From contig NC_088882.1 of assembly GCF_032884065.1 (NCBI RefSeq), forward strand, positions 36,913,868 to 36,977,867: DNA of 64,000 nucleotides, in the 5' to 3' direction. Below the pieces are notes generated by a model. It was not told the origin of the DNA. It was given only the letters and a program-made list of their open reading frames with translations, and did not search any database. The stretch's first letter is position 1, and each line of letters begins with the position of its first letter. Positions 35,995 through 47,833 of the stretch are shown piece by piece. The stretch comes from Artemia franciscana (Eukaryota > Arthropoda > Branchiopoda > Anostraca > Artemiidae). Position numbers and translations under genes: made by a program.

Positions 35995-36528
35995 GTATTA
36001 TTACGTACAAAAAAAACAGTTCAACAGGGACGAACCCTTTTATCTGACAGCGAAACAGCAAAAAAACTTCCTGGATAATTCGGTCCCATATACAAATAAT
36101 AATAATTTATTTATAACTCACAAAATACATAAAATTGTGGAGTAAATACAAAAAAAAAACAAGGAAAAAAACAATCATAAACATACGATTCTGCAACATA
36201 AAAAAATAACTCAATTCATAAAATGGCAAAAGAGGGTCAAAAACACCAATTATTTGTTGAGTTTTAAGAAATATATCTGCAGATAATTGTTTCAGTCGTG
36301 AGGGCGCATCAATGATGTGGCCGTATTCAGCAGATAAACTTTTATCTGCATAAACTTTTATCCAGTTTATCTGCTGAAGACGACCACTGTTTATGTGACT
36401 GAATTATCCAGAAATTTTGTTGTTGTTTCGCTTTCAAATATAAGTATTTGTCCTTATTGAATTGTTTTTTTGTACGTCATGGAAAGGCAGTGTGGTCTTT
36501 GAAAATATCTTCGTTGTATTATTACGTA
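35995..36528. mobile_element. foldback element with hammerhead-like motif, 13-bp TSD, containing a LINE 3'-end insertion
   Basis: Exact 13-bp direct repeats gtattattacgta (35995-36007 and 36516-36528) bracket the element. Inside, ~85-bp terminal inverted repeats start caaaaaaaacagttcaacag (left, 36008) and match the right arm at about 36396-36478. After the right arm comes a unique tail beginning catggaaaggcagtgtggtc (36479). The inner right side has a hairpin, tcagcagataaac ... gtttatctgctga, and a degenerate hammerhead-like string, 'ctgctgaagacgaccactgt' to 'ctgaattatccag'. About 36096-36330 is foreign: an A/T-rich LINE 3' end with an AAT tail. The second copy is at 63531-63771. Confidence 0.78.
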
Positions 36529-37002
36529 ATTTTTGCAATTTCAGAGAGGAGGTTAAACTAAGAACCTTTCACCTTCCGGTAAAACCTTACCGATGTAGTG
36601 TTTCCTACATAGTTCAAAATAGCACCTCCATGAAGAAATGCCATTTAACTCCTGTTAAATGGCAAAATAATGTTAAATAAACAAAAACACATAAGCAACT
36701 TATTAAACAGATAAAACTCGATAAATGAGCATAAAAATTGTTTATATTTTAAAATAGTAAAGATGTTTAGTTAAAACTCTAATAGCACTCCTTCTTTCAT
36801 TTTATAAATCAGACCTGTTTACTTCACAGTTTTTGTAAAAAATTGATTTTATTTTAAGCATTGCGCTTTGCTAATTACAAAAAGCACATGTAGCATTTTC
36901 CTTTAAATGAAGCCATAAACAGCTCTCTATGATTTTCTGGTGACCCATTAGCTGCAGTTGCTTGAAGTCAAATTACTTGAAGTTGGCAAATATCGATGTC
37001 CA
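36529..37002. other. unassigned sequence
   Basis: No feature recognised. Confidence 0.4.
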
Positions 37003-37105
37003 CGATGCACCAGCGTTAGCTGCTGATTGCACCAGCTGGAAAAGGTGGACATCACTCTCTACGTTTAGCCACGCCCGGCAGGAGACATAAGTCAAGTAAG
37101 TCATT
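37003..37105 (+). mobile_element. RTE-A 3'-end fragment
   Basis: The sequence 'gtggacatcactctctacg' and 'gcccggcaggagacataagt' matches the reverse complement of 7415-7480, the last codons and 3' UTR of RTE-A. It abuts the HP1 linker at about 37104, replacing that copy's first inverted-repeat module. It helps fix the natural 3' end of RTE-A. Confidence 0.7.
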
Positions 37106-38116
37106 AATTTCTGAACGTTTTTGAATCAATGCATGTTTTGATTTTGGCTCTCCGCAGAGGAATAATTAAAACGAAATTTGCAATTTTTTTTTTTTGCTCA
37201 ATGGCTTTGTCATAATTTTGATCGAATGATTTTGAGAAAAGAAGAGCGGGGAGGAAGCCTAGTTGCCCTCCAATTTTTTGGTTAATTAAAAAGGCAACTA
37301 GAACTTTTAATTTTTTACGAATCTTTTTATTAGTAAAAGATACACGTAACTTATAAATTAGCTAACGTAAATAATTTTTTATTTTCATGGTTTTATTACA
37401 CATATGAGAGGGTTCGCCCCCTCGTCACACACTAAATCTTAAATTTTGTCCGAATTCATTAAGAATGACCCTGAATCACAAAAGCCGTAGAATAAATAGT
37501 TGACATTACTAAAAATACTTTAGGGTAAAGAGCGAGGTATTAGGAGGAGGTGAGCCCCTCATATGGGTAATAATTTCTGTTCGTTTTAAGTTTTAATGCT
37601 GCTCCTTACTTCCAGCTGAAAAAACTTTTTCATATTTATTTTTTCATTGTTTTTTTCTTAAATAATGCTAGTAAATCCTGCGCTCCCTTCATGGAAATTT
37701 TTTCCCCCCATGACAAATTCCTCGATGGAAAGTTCCCCCAGTATATCTCCCTCTTTCTCAACCCCTTCCCCAACCAAAAAATCCTCCTGAAAACGCCTGT
37801 ATACTTCCCAATAACCATTAGGCTACTATATGTAAGCACTGGTCAAAGTTTGTAACTTGTAGCCCCTCCCACGGGGACTGTGGAGGAGTAAGTCGTCTCC
37901 AAAGACATAGTTATAAGGTTTTTCGACTACTCTGAATAAAATGGCTATCTCAGAATTTTGATCCGTTGACTTTGGGAAAATAATTAGCGTGGGAGGGGGC
38001 CTAGGTGCCCTCCAATTTTTTTGGTCGCTTAAAAAGGGCACTAGAACTTTTCATTTCCGTTAGAATGAGCCTTCTCGCAACATTCTAGGACAACTAGGTC
38101 GATACGATCACCCCTG

Positions 38117-38190
<74 letters not shown>

Positions 38191-38550
38191 ACGCATCCGT
38201 GATCAGCCTTCTGGCAAAAAATACAAAATTCCACATTTTTGTAGATATGAGCTTGAAACTTCTACAGTAGGGTTATCTGATACGCTGAATCTGATGGTGT
38301 AATTTTCGTTAAGATTCTATGACTTTTAGGGGGTGTTTCCCAATATTTTATAAAATAACGCAAATTTTCTCAGGCTCGTAACTTTTGATGCGTAAGACTA
38401 AACTTGATGAAACTTATATATTTAAAATCAGCATTAAAATGCGATTCTTTTGATGTAGCTATTAGTATCAAATATCCATTTTTTAGAGTTTTGGTTTGTA
38501 TTGAGCCAGGTCGCTCCTTACTACAGTTCGTTACCACGAACCGTTTGATT
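37106..38550 (+). mobile_element. HP1 long-form copy (linker, IR2 module, body)
   Basis: Order: linker with 'tttggctctccgcagaggaa' (37140), IR2 module (arms about 37385-37450 and 37505-37610), and body from 37620. The body has a 73-nt A run in its simple-sequence slot (38117-38189) between 'gatacgatcacccctg' and 'cacgcatccgtgatc'. The terminal palindrome is cagttcgttaccacgaaccg (38524-38543). The same order occurs inverted at 46484-48200. No ORF is conserved. Confidence 0.88.
38117..38189. repeat. 73-nt A homopolymer inside HP1
   Basis: It occupies the A-rich slot of the HP1 body. The two neighbouring copies hold shorter A/AAAC tracts at the same place, so this is an internal expansion and not a retroposon tail. 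Confidence 0.97.
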
Positions 38551-39300
38551 AGCTGAAGAAAAAAGACGAAAAAAGATCCTCCTGAAAAGGTCTGTACACT
38601 TCCAAATAACCATTACTGTGTGTAAACGCTGGTCAAAGTTTGTGACTTGCAGCCCCTCCCCTGGGGACTGTGGGGAAGTAAGTCAGCCCCAAAGACATAG
38701 TTATTATGTTTTTCGACTATGCTGAACAAAATGGCTATCTCAAAGTTTTGATTCGTTGACTTTTCGTAAAAATGAGCGTGGGAGGGGGCCTAAGTGCCCT
38801 CCAATTTTCCTATCACTTAAAAAGGACACTAGAACTTTTAATTTCCGTTAAAATGAGCCCTCTTGCGACATTCTAGGGCCCTTGGTCGATACGATCACCC
38901 CTGAGGGAAAAAAAAGCAATAAACAAACAAACAAATAAACACGCACCCGTGATCGGTCTTCTCGCAAAAAATACTAAGTTCCACATTTTTGTAGGTAAAA
39001 GCTTGAAACTTCTACAATAGGGTTCTCTGATACGCTGAATGTAATGGTGTGATGTTCGTTAAGATCATATAACTTTTAGGGGGTGTTTCCCCCTATTTTC
39101 CAAAACAAGGCACATTTTCTCAGGCCCGTAACTTTTGATGAGTAAGTTAAATTTGATGGAACTTATATATTTAAAATCAGCATTAAAATGCGATTCTTTT
39201 GATGTAGCTATTGGTATCAAAATTCCATTTTTTTAGAGTTTTGGTTTCTATTGAGCCAGGTCGCTCCTTACTACAGTTCGTTACCACGAACTGTTTGATT
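38551..39300 (+). mobile_element. HP1 tandem unit 2 (750 bp)
   Basis: It starts agctgaagaaaaaagacgaa directly after the palindrome of the preceding copy and ends with its own terminal palindrome, cagttcgttaccacgaactg (39274-39293), followed by tttgatt. The inverted-repeat module has been reduced to its 'agctgaa' edge. Nearly identical to unit 3. Confidence 0.95.
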
Positions 39301-39950
39301 AGCTGAAGAAAAAAGACGAAAAAAGATTATCCTGAAAAGGTCTGTACACTTCCAAATAACCATTACTGTGTGTAAAAGTTGGTCAAAGTTTGTGACTTGC
39401 AGCCCCTCCCCTGGGGACTGTGGGGAAGTAAGTCAGCCTCAAAGACATAGTTATTATGTTTTTCGACTATGCTGAACAAAATGGCTATCTCAAAATTTTG
39501 ATTCGTTGACTTTTGGTAAAAATGAGCGTGGGAGGGGGCCTAAGTGCCCTCCAATTTTCCTGTCATTTAAAAAGGGCACTAGAACTTTTAATTTCCTTTA
39601 AAATGAGCCCTCTTGCGACATTCTAGGGCCCTTGGTCGATACAATCACCCCTGAGGGAAAAAAAAACAAAAAACAAACAAACAAATAAACACGCACCCGT
39701 GATCGGTCTTCTGGCAAAAAAAATACTAAGTTCCACATTTTTGTAGATAAAAGCTTGAAACTTCTACAATAGGGTTCTCTGATACGCTGAATGTAATGGT
39801 GTGATTTTCGTTAAGATCATATAAATCAGCATAAAAATCCGATTCTTTTGATTTAGCTATTAGTATCAAAATTCCGTTTTTTAGATTTTCGTTTACTATT
39901 GAGCCGGGTCGCTACTTACTACAGTTCGTTACCACGAACTGTTTGATTAG
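39301..39950 (+). mobile_element. HP1 tandem unit 3 (650 bp, internal deletion)
   Basis: It begins with the same agctgaagaaaaaagacgaa as unit 2 and is almost identical to it. It lacks ~100 bp after 'cgttaagatcatataa' (about 39825), where 'acttttagggggtgt' through 'cttatatatttaa' has been lost. It ends at the palindrome cagttcgttaccacgaactg (39921-39940). Confidence 0.95.
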
Positions 39951-40361
39951 TATTTTTTTTTCGAGTCTCCACTCCTTAAAATAAACGTGTCTGCACGTGT
40001 CTGCATTTAATCCTGAATATTCCGGAATAATCACGATTCGAGTCTCCTTGGAAATTGATCGGTCGACCAAAGACCTCTGAAAATCAGTTAATGTCAAAGT
40101 TCAGTAAAAAAAATCTTCTTGAAGAAGATGTATAAATTAGTTTTTTTTTTTTTTTTTTTATTATCAGCTTAGACTTTCATACAGATTACAGATACACTAA
40201 TCAGAAGGAGTTTGAAGTTTTGGTTGTTTTACTGGTTTGCGGCTTAAAATTTCCAAGAGGAGAATCGATTAAGTTTAAAATATGCGGGGCCATTTCTCTC
40301 CCCCGAAATTGCATTTCTTGAAGGAACAATGGGTTAACTTACAAAAATACACTGCAGACAC
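39951..40361. repeat. unassigned sequence containing one copy of a ~140-bp dispersed repeat
   Basis: 40205-40345 ('ctcccccgaaattgcatttc', 'ttgaaggaacaatgggtta') matches 42480-42615 ('tctcccgaaattgcattcct', 'ttaaggaacaacgggatgg') in the same orientation, flanking the RTE-B copy. An 18-nt T run lies at about 40142-40159. Confidence 0.55.
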
Positions 40362-41985
40362 AAATACTACTACTACTACTACTACTAATAACTCACTGCA
40401 GCACCAAGCCGCCTGAGGCCAACACAGCTACGCACGCTCCTCCTTCAACCTAATCTATTTAAAGCCTCCCTCTTTACACCCTCCCAGGAAGTTCCCATTT
40501 CCTTTAAATCTTTATTTATGACATCCTCCCAACCCAGACAAGGACGACCTGCTTTCCGTGTAGCCCCAGACGGTTGGCCAAAAAGGACAATCTTCGGTAA
40601 TCTGTCATCCTTCATCCGTAGAACGTGGCCTAGCCATCTCAACCTTTCTTTCATTATAGCTCAGAAAGCGGGATTGAACCACACTTTTAGTACAACCTAC
40701 TGTTTGAAATACGGTCAGTCAGCCGGGTACCCAGAACAATCCGTAGGCAATTTCTCTGGAAAACATCTAGTAAATTTTCATCTGCTTTTCGGAGTGCCCA
40801 TGCTTCAGAGCCATATTTGACCACTGTCATCACTATTGCTTCCAATATTCTAATCTTGGTTTGTAGGCTTATCTTTCTATTCTTCCAAACTTTTTTTTAA
40901 CTGTGAAAAAACACCCTGAGCTTTAGCTATTCTACTTTTAACATCTTCACTGCTCCCACCATCTTTACTAATAATACTACCAAGGTAACTGAAGCTCCCA
41001 ACCTGATCAATCTTAGTTACCTAATGTCACCTGTTCATCTTCACTTATTCCTAGCCTTAATGACTTAGACTTCTTAACATTAATTTTCAAGCCTATTTTT
41101 GCACCCTGAACTCGTAAAACCTCTAAAAATTCATTCATTTTGCTCACACTTTCATCTAATATGCTTAAATCATCAGCATAATCTAAGTCCAGGAGCGTTC
41201 TTCCTCCCCATTTGATTCCATGGTCTCCAATTGCCTTTCCTGTGCTCCTTAAGACGAAGTCCATCAAAATGATCCATATAAAGGGGGATAGAACACAACC
41301 CTGCTTAACTCCTGATTTAATACAAAACCAGTTGCTAACCTCATTTCCTACCTTAACCGCAGCAGTATTATTCTCGTACATAGCGCAAATCACTTTAATG
41401 TATTTTTCTGGTAAACCATATAACGATAAGACCTTTGTTAACGCTGTTCTATCAACAGAATCGAAAGCTTGCTCATAATCGATAAAACTAAGGACCAAAG
41501 GTGTTTGACAACGAAGGGACTTCTCAATTATTAACCTTAGAGTGAAAACATGGTCGACACATCCTCTACCTTTTCTAAAACCGCATTGTTCTTCCCTTAA
41601 AACTTTGTCTACAGCATGTCTCAGTCTAAAAAGTATCATATTACTCAGTAATTTGCTACCTACAGAGACCAGATTAATGCCTCGATAATTACGACACTCA
41701 CTCTTGTCACCTTTCTTATACAGTGGTTTAATTAAGGTTTTCCTAAAATCATTGGGTACTTCCCCTTTTTCAAAAATCATGTTCATAATCTTCAGTAGCT
41801 TATTCCTAACCTCAGAGCCACCATATTTAAGGAACTCATTAATCATACTATCAGCACCTGGGGCCTTATTATTTTTTAATCCTTCTAGTACTGTCGCTAA
41901 TTCTTCCTCACTAAACAAATCTTCCTTCACATCCAAGGTATCACAAACATTTTCATAGAAAACGGTCGAAGTTTGGTTCAAAAAA
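40362..41985 (-). pseudogene. RTE-B: non-LTR reverse transcriptase, best-preserved copy
   Basis: The minus-strand ORF 41981-41013 (322 codons) is an almost complete reverse-transcriptase domain: 'LKNNKAPGADSMINEFLKYG', 'CRNYRGINLVSVGSKLL', 'EEQCGFRKGRGCVDHVFTLR', motif A 'FIDYEQAFDSVDR', 'GVKQGCVLSP', catalytic 'LDYADDLSIL' and 'LKINVKKSKSLRLGISEDE'. After a stop at 41013 the C-terminal domain continues in broken frames, including 40654-40445 with 'ERLRWLGHVLRMKDDRLPKI' and 'RKAGRPCLGWEDVI'. Then comes the 3' end gcctcaggcggcttggtgct and an (AGT)n tail at about 40365-40386. The amino-terminal endonuclease is missing (5' truncation at about 41985), as is usual for dead LINE copies. The RTE-like assignment is from the motif set and tail type. 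Confidence 0.9.
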
Positions 41986-42059
41986 TATTAAAGACCCTTG
42001 TATATATTTCCTTTTTATATCTTTAGGGGGCTTTTATATATTAGGGGCTTTTCATAGTC

Positions 42060-42062
<3 letters not shown>

Positions 42063-42111
<49 letters not shown>
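42063..42111. repeat. (TA)n microsatellite, 49 bp
   Basis: Pure TA dinucleotides, just upstream (element sense) of the truncated RTE-B 5' end. Confidence 0.97.
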
Positions 42112-42113
<2 letters not shown>

Positions 42114-43689
42114 TATTTACATCTGCCTGTACGGGAAGATAAAAAAAGGAAAACAAAACATAATCCATTTTGCCATGATTATTCTGTCTTCTTTGGTCAT
42201 TAAATCATTTACAGCCAAATTGCGAAACTCGTCCAGTGAATTATAAAAATGTATTAATATAGTAAAAATATGATATATATAAATAAGAACATGTTAGGAA
42301 TTACACTAGACACGGAACGATCGATCCTTGAGTGGACTTGAAGATAAGACAATTTTATTTATTATACAGCAAAAAAGGGGCTACCTATAAAAAATTTTTT
42401 GACCAAAAATTCTCATTTTTTTATCACTTAAAAATTCAACAAGAAAAACTAAACAGGCATAGCTTGAATTTTACCTTTTTTACAGGTTTATGACTTCAAA
42501 TTTCAAACAGGAGAGCAGTTTTAAAAATGCCAGGTTAAATCTCTCTCCCGAAATTGCATTCCTTTAAGGAACAACGGGATGGCTTATTATGGAAGTACGA
42601 AAGTACGTCACAGACATAAACCTGTGGATTTGAAGCAAACTTTTGTACCACGGAACTAAAGGAAAGCAATCTCTCTTTTTCTGTCATATATAAATGTTGC
42701 TGATCTAATTGCATCTCTCTTAGAGTCGATTAAGCAATTCTAACTAGTTTCAGTATCCAAAATAGTCATCTATAATCAGTATTCAAATACTCATCAATAG
42801 TAACGTCATCTATTTCTTTGTCAACGAAGTTTGGCACCTACCCGTTTCAAAGATTTCAGAATTTTAAGAGGTTTTTACGGTATATATTAAGCTAAGCCTA
42901 AACACCATTAGGAAGGCTTATTTTTCGATGTAGTTGAATATTTGCAAAATTATTTGTTATAATTTTCATAACATCTCGATATGCAAGTATTCAAACGCAA
43001 GCACATTCGGAAAATATAACAATTATATGGAAAATTATACAAAGATCTAGTTGGAAAACGTAAATGCAGTGAAGGCGTTCCATACAATCCGACTAATCTA
43101 AATTTGATGCATATTATAAATTAAGAATTTCATTATTATAATGTTTTATTTAGAAGAGCCCATAGAAAAGAGTGTCATCCATTGTAATATGTAGAACCTA
43201 TCAGACATGGCATGACATGTGAAACAGTAAATAAATTCCCGAAACAAATTTTATTACATACAAGGTGATACCCGTAGCACACATTTACACCCCTAAGCGT
43301 ATATATCATGGCTTCTTGCCAATTCGGTGCTGCCTGTATTGCCAAACTTACTTCTTTTTTTTTTCGACACCGGCCAGTATTTTTTTTTCTAGTGGTGTTG
43401 TGTTCTTGTTTCATTTTTTTCTGAGGGCAGAAAAAATGCCCGTTTTTTTCACTTTTTTGATAAGCATCTTCAAATTTTTGTTTACTACTCGGTAAAAATT
43501 CTACTGAATCTGCTCTAGAATGGATAAAACTGTACAAACTTCGTTCTGGATGTTCATCACCTGCCCAACAGAAGAAAATATTGAAAAAAATAAAAGGGTT
43601 GCCGCTAAGTGTATTCTTCTGGCTCTGACTGACATAGCAAAAAGACCGCCAAAACAAGTCGTGCTTCGAACTACCAGCTTAATAAACAT
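42112..43689. other. unassigned sequence with one ~135-bp dispersed repeat
   Basis: 42480-42615 is the partner of 40205-40345. The minus-strand ORF 43657-43175 (160 codons) and the overlapping ORF 43520-43714 show no recognisable domain and are probably chance. Confidence 0.4.
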
Positions 43690-44250
43690 TGTTTCTGTCA
43701 AAGGTCATTTCTGATGATGAGACATGATGCTATGGGTAAGAACGAGAAACCAAACAACAGCCAAGCTAATAGACGAGGAAGAGGTCACCATCACCCCATC
43801 AAAAAAAATCCTCAAAATAATGTTGGTTTGCTTTTTTGATGAAAAGGGTACTCGTAATCTGTTCCTCCAGGAATGAAACCTTTTATTTTGAAATGAGGAA
43901 AAGGTGGAATAACAGTGTTAGTTAAAAAGACCAGATTTGTGGCTCAGACAGGAGATTGGCTCTTCCACCGTGACCATGCACTTGCGCACATAGCCATTCT
44001 GTTCGCCAATTTTTTGGATAAGAATGACACGGTCCCGATGGTCACACGCCTTACTCGCCTAACCTGTATCCGTGTGACTTTTCTTATTTCCAAGAATGAA
44101 CAGAGGAAAAAAAGGATATCGGTTTGACAATATTAAATGGTTAGGAAAAATGAAGAAAATAGCTATCAGCCTTTTCTCAGATGACTGTAAAACTTGTCGA
44201 ACACTAGATGCACCCCTGGAACAACAGGTTTATTTATAACAAAGAGTATT
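43690..44250 (+). pseudogene. mariner-type transposase relic
   Basis: Plus-strand fragments in order resemble a mariner DDE transposase: 'LSKVISDDET' with a stop at the tryptophan position, then 'CYG' and 'ETKQQPS' (43698-43765); 'KKILKIMLVCFFDEKGTRNL' (43800-43862); 'WLFHRDHALAHIA' (43960-44000), matching the HxDNAPAH catalytic region with D kept and N changed; and 'YSPNLYPCDFSYFQE' (44050-44097). At least four stops or frameshifts are present, and the amino-terminal DNA-binding part and terminal inverted repeats were not found. It would have catalysed cut-and-paste transposition at TA sites; this copy is dead. Confidence 0.75.
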
Positions 44251-44333
44251 TTGAAGAAAATAGGGTTGTTTTGTAAAAAGTTTGGAAGTACTGGTTCAAA
44301 ACAATAGTTACGGTTTTTTTTGGCAGGGTCGTA

Positions 44334-44495
44334 TCCAGAATTTTAATTTGGGAGGGGAGTATGAAAGAACCACGAAATGCCACAAAGATTTGTTCATATG
44401 TATTTTGTTACTTTTTTCACGAGCCTGACAAAAATTTACAGGGCGAGGAGGTTCTCGCCAAGTAGCCCACCTCCCCTCCCTGGACTTGACCTTGC
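44334..44495 (+). mobile_element. short MITE, 162 bp, with terminal inverted repeats
   Basis: The left end cagggtcgtatccag and the right end, on the minus strand caaggtcaagtccag, match at 12 of 15 positions. The interior contains 'ttacttttttcacgagcctg' and a C/G-rich segment. Related copies lie at 31125-31277 (same strand) and 52231-52320 (opposite strand). No coding capacity. Confidence 0.65.
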
Positions 44496-45699
44496 TTATC
44501 AGTGCCCATTGGTGTTTAAACCTTTTTTCTACCCATAAGCTCCTTTCTCAAAGAGAGGAAACGAGTCGATAAGCAAAATCGCTTGCTCTTCGGACCTGAT
44601 ATTTAAAAAAAAGATCTTTCTGGTCATGTCAATAATAGCAAGCACCGTCTTAATAGGTTGAGTGCTTTACTTTAATTAGAAAATAGCGCTAATAACAATA
44701 AATTTGACACAATTCTACTTTTCTTATTTATTTTTGTATTAAAATAATATCCGGGTGCAATTTTGGAATTGCTATTGCTTCGGAGGAGAGATAAGCGTGG
44801 TCTCCTTTAAATAATTTTTAGTGACTTCGAAAGACAAACATCATGCTTAATGAAAAGAAAAGAAAAAAGAAACACGAAGAACAAAAGAAACGAAAGGACA
44901 AAGAGTGAACCATAAATTTCTATTAGAAAAGCATATTTCTTTCTATCCACCAACAGAAAAGAATAAGAAAAAGGGACTATTACATTAGACAAGAATGTTG
45001 ATAATAACAGTATAAGCTTTCACAAGATGAGATATATAAATTAATGTCGAAATAAAGGAAATTATGAACTATTTTTCAAAGTTATTGTTTCCAGATCCAA
45101 AAGCAATTTGTAATGATGTTAACAAAGGGGATTTACATAAAGTCTATGCATAGAAAGTGCTGTGTAATCTTCAAACATTTCTAAGTCATCTTTTTTTGAA
45201 GGGCGTGGAAATTGTTTCCTTATTTGCAATACGCTTTGTAACTCAATGGATTCATATAAAATAAATAAAAAGGAAAGCAGATCATCTCTTTTCTTGAAAA
45301 TTTACAGTGTCAGCAAGGAAGAGGGACACCCCTTATATTTAAGGCCCCCTTTAATCCGACGGACCTTCCTCTCATCGCTTTCACAATATTTCGGGTAACA
45401 ATAATATTTGGGGCAATAATAGGGAAAGAGGTCCAATTTGCTTTGAAGTGCCGAAAAGCTATTTTTCACGTCACAGTCTTCCCATTTTTCAAGGGATAAC
45501 GCATTCTATAACTATTAAAAACAAGTATCTACGTCGTGACCTCCTCTCCCCCTTCATTTTTTTAGATAGGATAACGTTTGTTGGAATAACCTACAAATCG
45601 TTCAGGGTTGATAACAGTCATGCATTTTTTAAATACTCGAAGAAGTGCATTTTTTAAATTCCCTTCTTGATAGCTTTTATATTTTTGTCTAAACGATTC
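44496..45699. other. unassigned AT-rich sequence
   Basis: No feature recognised. Confidence 0.4.
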
Positions 45700-46000
45700 A
45701 GAAGAACTGGCGGATCCAGGTTTCTTCAACAACTATTCAACAATGACTTTCTAAGTGATGATCCCCCCTCCTCAGCTACAATCAAAAGTATGCTACTGCA
45801 CAATGGCGGATCCAGGGTGGACCCCATCCCCCGATGTTTTCTGGCGCTCGCTTTTCTTGTTTTTTTTCCTGTTTTTCACTCTTTTTCAAATAAATTTGTC
45901 AATTTGGTCAATTATTGCCACCCATGTCACATTTCTCTCCCCAAAAATTTTTACTCTGGATCCGTGCCTGCTACATCAGTCTTTACCGCTATATGATTAA
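45700..46000 (+). repeat. paired 'tggcggatccagg' repeat, possible MITE remnants
   Basis: The string tggcggatccagg occurs at about 45709 and 45803, with an inverted 'ctggatccgtgcctgctac' at about 45957. The ends-like string and its inversion suggest fragments of a short DNA transposon, but no full element can be delimited. Confidence 0.3.
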
Positions 46001-46201
46001 ACGTGATGTGTAGTTCTGATACAAGCAGAAAAAACATACTTTTGCATTTCACATTCGGCACACCTCCAAACAAAAACACTGCAGGTAGTAATTACAAAAA
46101 TCACCTCCAAACCTCATTTCTGGTCTTTAGAACTAAAATCCAGCCTTTTTTAAATATTTGACATAAATGAATAATTTATTAGACAAAATCTCCTTTCCAT
46201 T

Positions 46202-46322
46202 TATAATTAAAATGAAATAAAATTATAGTAACAGGTAAAACTTTTAATTAAGACAGTGAAAAATTTCACTGCCTTAATTAAAAGTTTTAGCGTTTATTAT
46301 GTTTTCATTTCATTTTTAATTA
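46202..46322. repeat. long palindrome (foldback), ~120 bp
   Basis: Centre near 46264: aaaacttttaattaagacag-tgaaa faces tttca-ctgccttaattaaaagtttt with a single mismatch in 25 bp. The match continues imperfectly outward (ataattaaaatgaaataaaa opposite ttttcatttcatttttaatt). No TSD identified. Confidence 0.85.
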
Positions 46323-46483
46323 CGTATTCTGAATTTATTTAATTACCTACTCTTGCAATGTCTTTTTTAATGTGGTTTAAAAATAAAAAATAAAAGAAAT
46401 CTGTTGTTGGAATTGGAATTGGATAGAAAGTAGTTTCATATAAAATATCTTCATTTTTTTCAGAAAAAGTACCCTTGAAAGCT

Positions 46484-47794
46484 TCGTGGTAACGAACTGT
46501 AGTAAGGAGCGACCCGGTTCAATAGTAACCAAAACTAAAAAAATGGAATTTTGATACCAACAGCTACATTAAAAGAATCGCATTTAAATGCTGATTTCAA
46601 ATATATAAGTTTCATCACGTTAGTCTTACTCATCAAAAGTTACGAGCCTGAGAAAATTAACGTTTTTTTAGGAAATAGGGCAAAACACCCCCTAAAAGTC
46701 ATAGGATCTTAAAAAATCACACCATCAGATTCAGCGTATCAGAGAAACCTACTGTAGAAGTTTCAAGCTCCTATCTACAAAAATGTGGAATTTTGTATTT
46801 TTTGCCAGAAGGCAGATCACGGATGCGTTTTTATTTGTTTGTTAGTTTTTTTGTTGTTTTTTTTTCCAGGGGTGAGCGTATCGACCCAGTTGTCCTAGGA
46901 TATTGCGACAGGGCTCATTCTAACGTAAATGAAAAGTTCTAGTGCCCTTTTTAAATGAACAAAAAATTGGAGGGCACCTAGGCCCCCTCCCACGCTAATT
47001 ATTTTCCCAAAGTAAACGGATAAAAATTCTGAGATAACCATTTTATTCAGCAAAGTCGCAAAACCTTATAACTATGTCTTTGTGGACGACTTACTCCCCC
47101 ACAGTCCCCGTGGGAGGGGCAACAAGTTACAAACTTTGACCAGTGCTTACATATAGTAATGGTTATTGGGAAGTGTACATGCGTTTTCAGGAGTTTTTTT
47201 TGGTTGGGGGGAGGGGTTGAGAAGAGGGGGATATACTGGGGGAACTTTCCATCGAGGAATTTGTCATGGGGGAAGAAAATCTCCATGAAGGGAGCACAGG
47301 ATTTACTAGCATTATTAAAATTAAAACAATGAAAAAATAAATATGAAAAAGTTTTTTCAGCTGGAAGTAAGGAGCAGCATTAAAACCAAAGAGACAGACA
47401 TTATTACCCATATGAGGGGTTCACGTTCTCCTAATACCTCGTTCTTTACGCTAAAGTATTTTTAGTAATTTCAACTATTTATTCAACGGCTTTTGTGATT
47501 CAGTGGTCATTCTTAATGAATTGGGACAAAATTTAAGCTTTAGTGTAAAGAGCGTAGTACTAACGAGGGGGCGAACCACCTGACATACGTAATAAAAACA
47601 TGAGAATACAAAAGTTCTTTACGTAAGCTAATTTATATATTACGTAAATCTTTTACTAATAAAAAGAATCGTAAAAAAGTTAAAAGGTCTAGTTGCCTTT
47701 TTAATAAACCAAAAAATCAGAGGGCAACTAGGCTTCCTCTCCCGCTCTTTTTTCTCAAAATCATTCGATCAAAATTATGAGAAAGCCATTTAGT

Positions 47795-47833
<39 letters not shown>

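Noticed and set aside
36300..36440. Functional hammerhead ribozyme at the 36-kb foldback copy
   Set aside because: The core reads ctgaaga and ctgaat, so both invariant strands are mutated. Kept only as a degenerate relic of the 63.6-kb motif.
38117..38189. A-run as a retroposon tail
   Set aside because: The flanking sequence continues uninterrupted as HP1 on both sides, as in the adjacent tandem units.
43175..43657. 160-codon minus-strand ORF
   Set aside because: Length alone is not evidence in this sequence. No domain, no splice or polyadenylation context, and an overlapping ORF on the other strand. It borders the mariner relic but does not match a mariner N-terminus.
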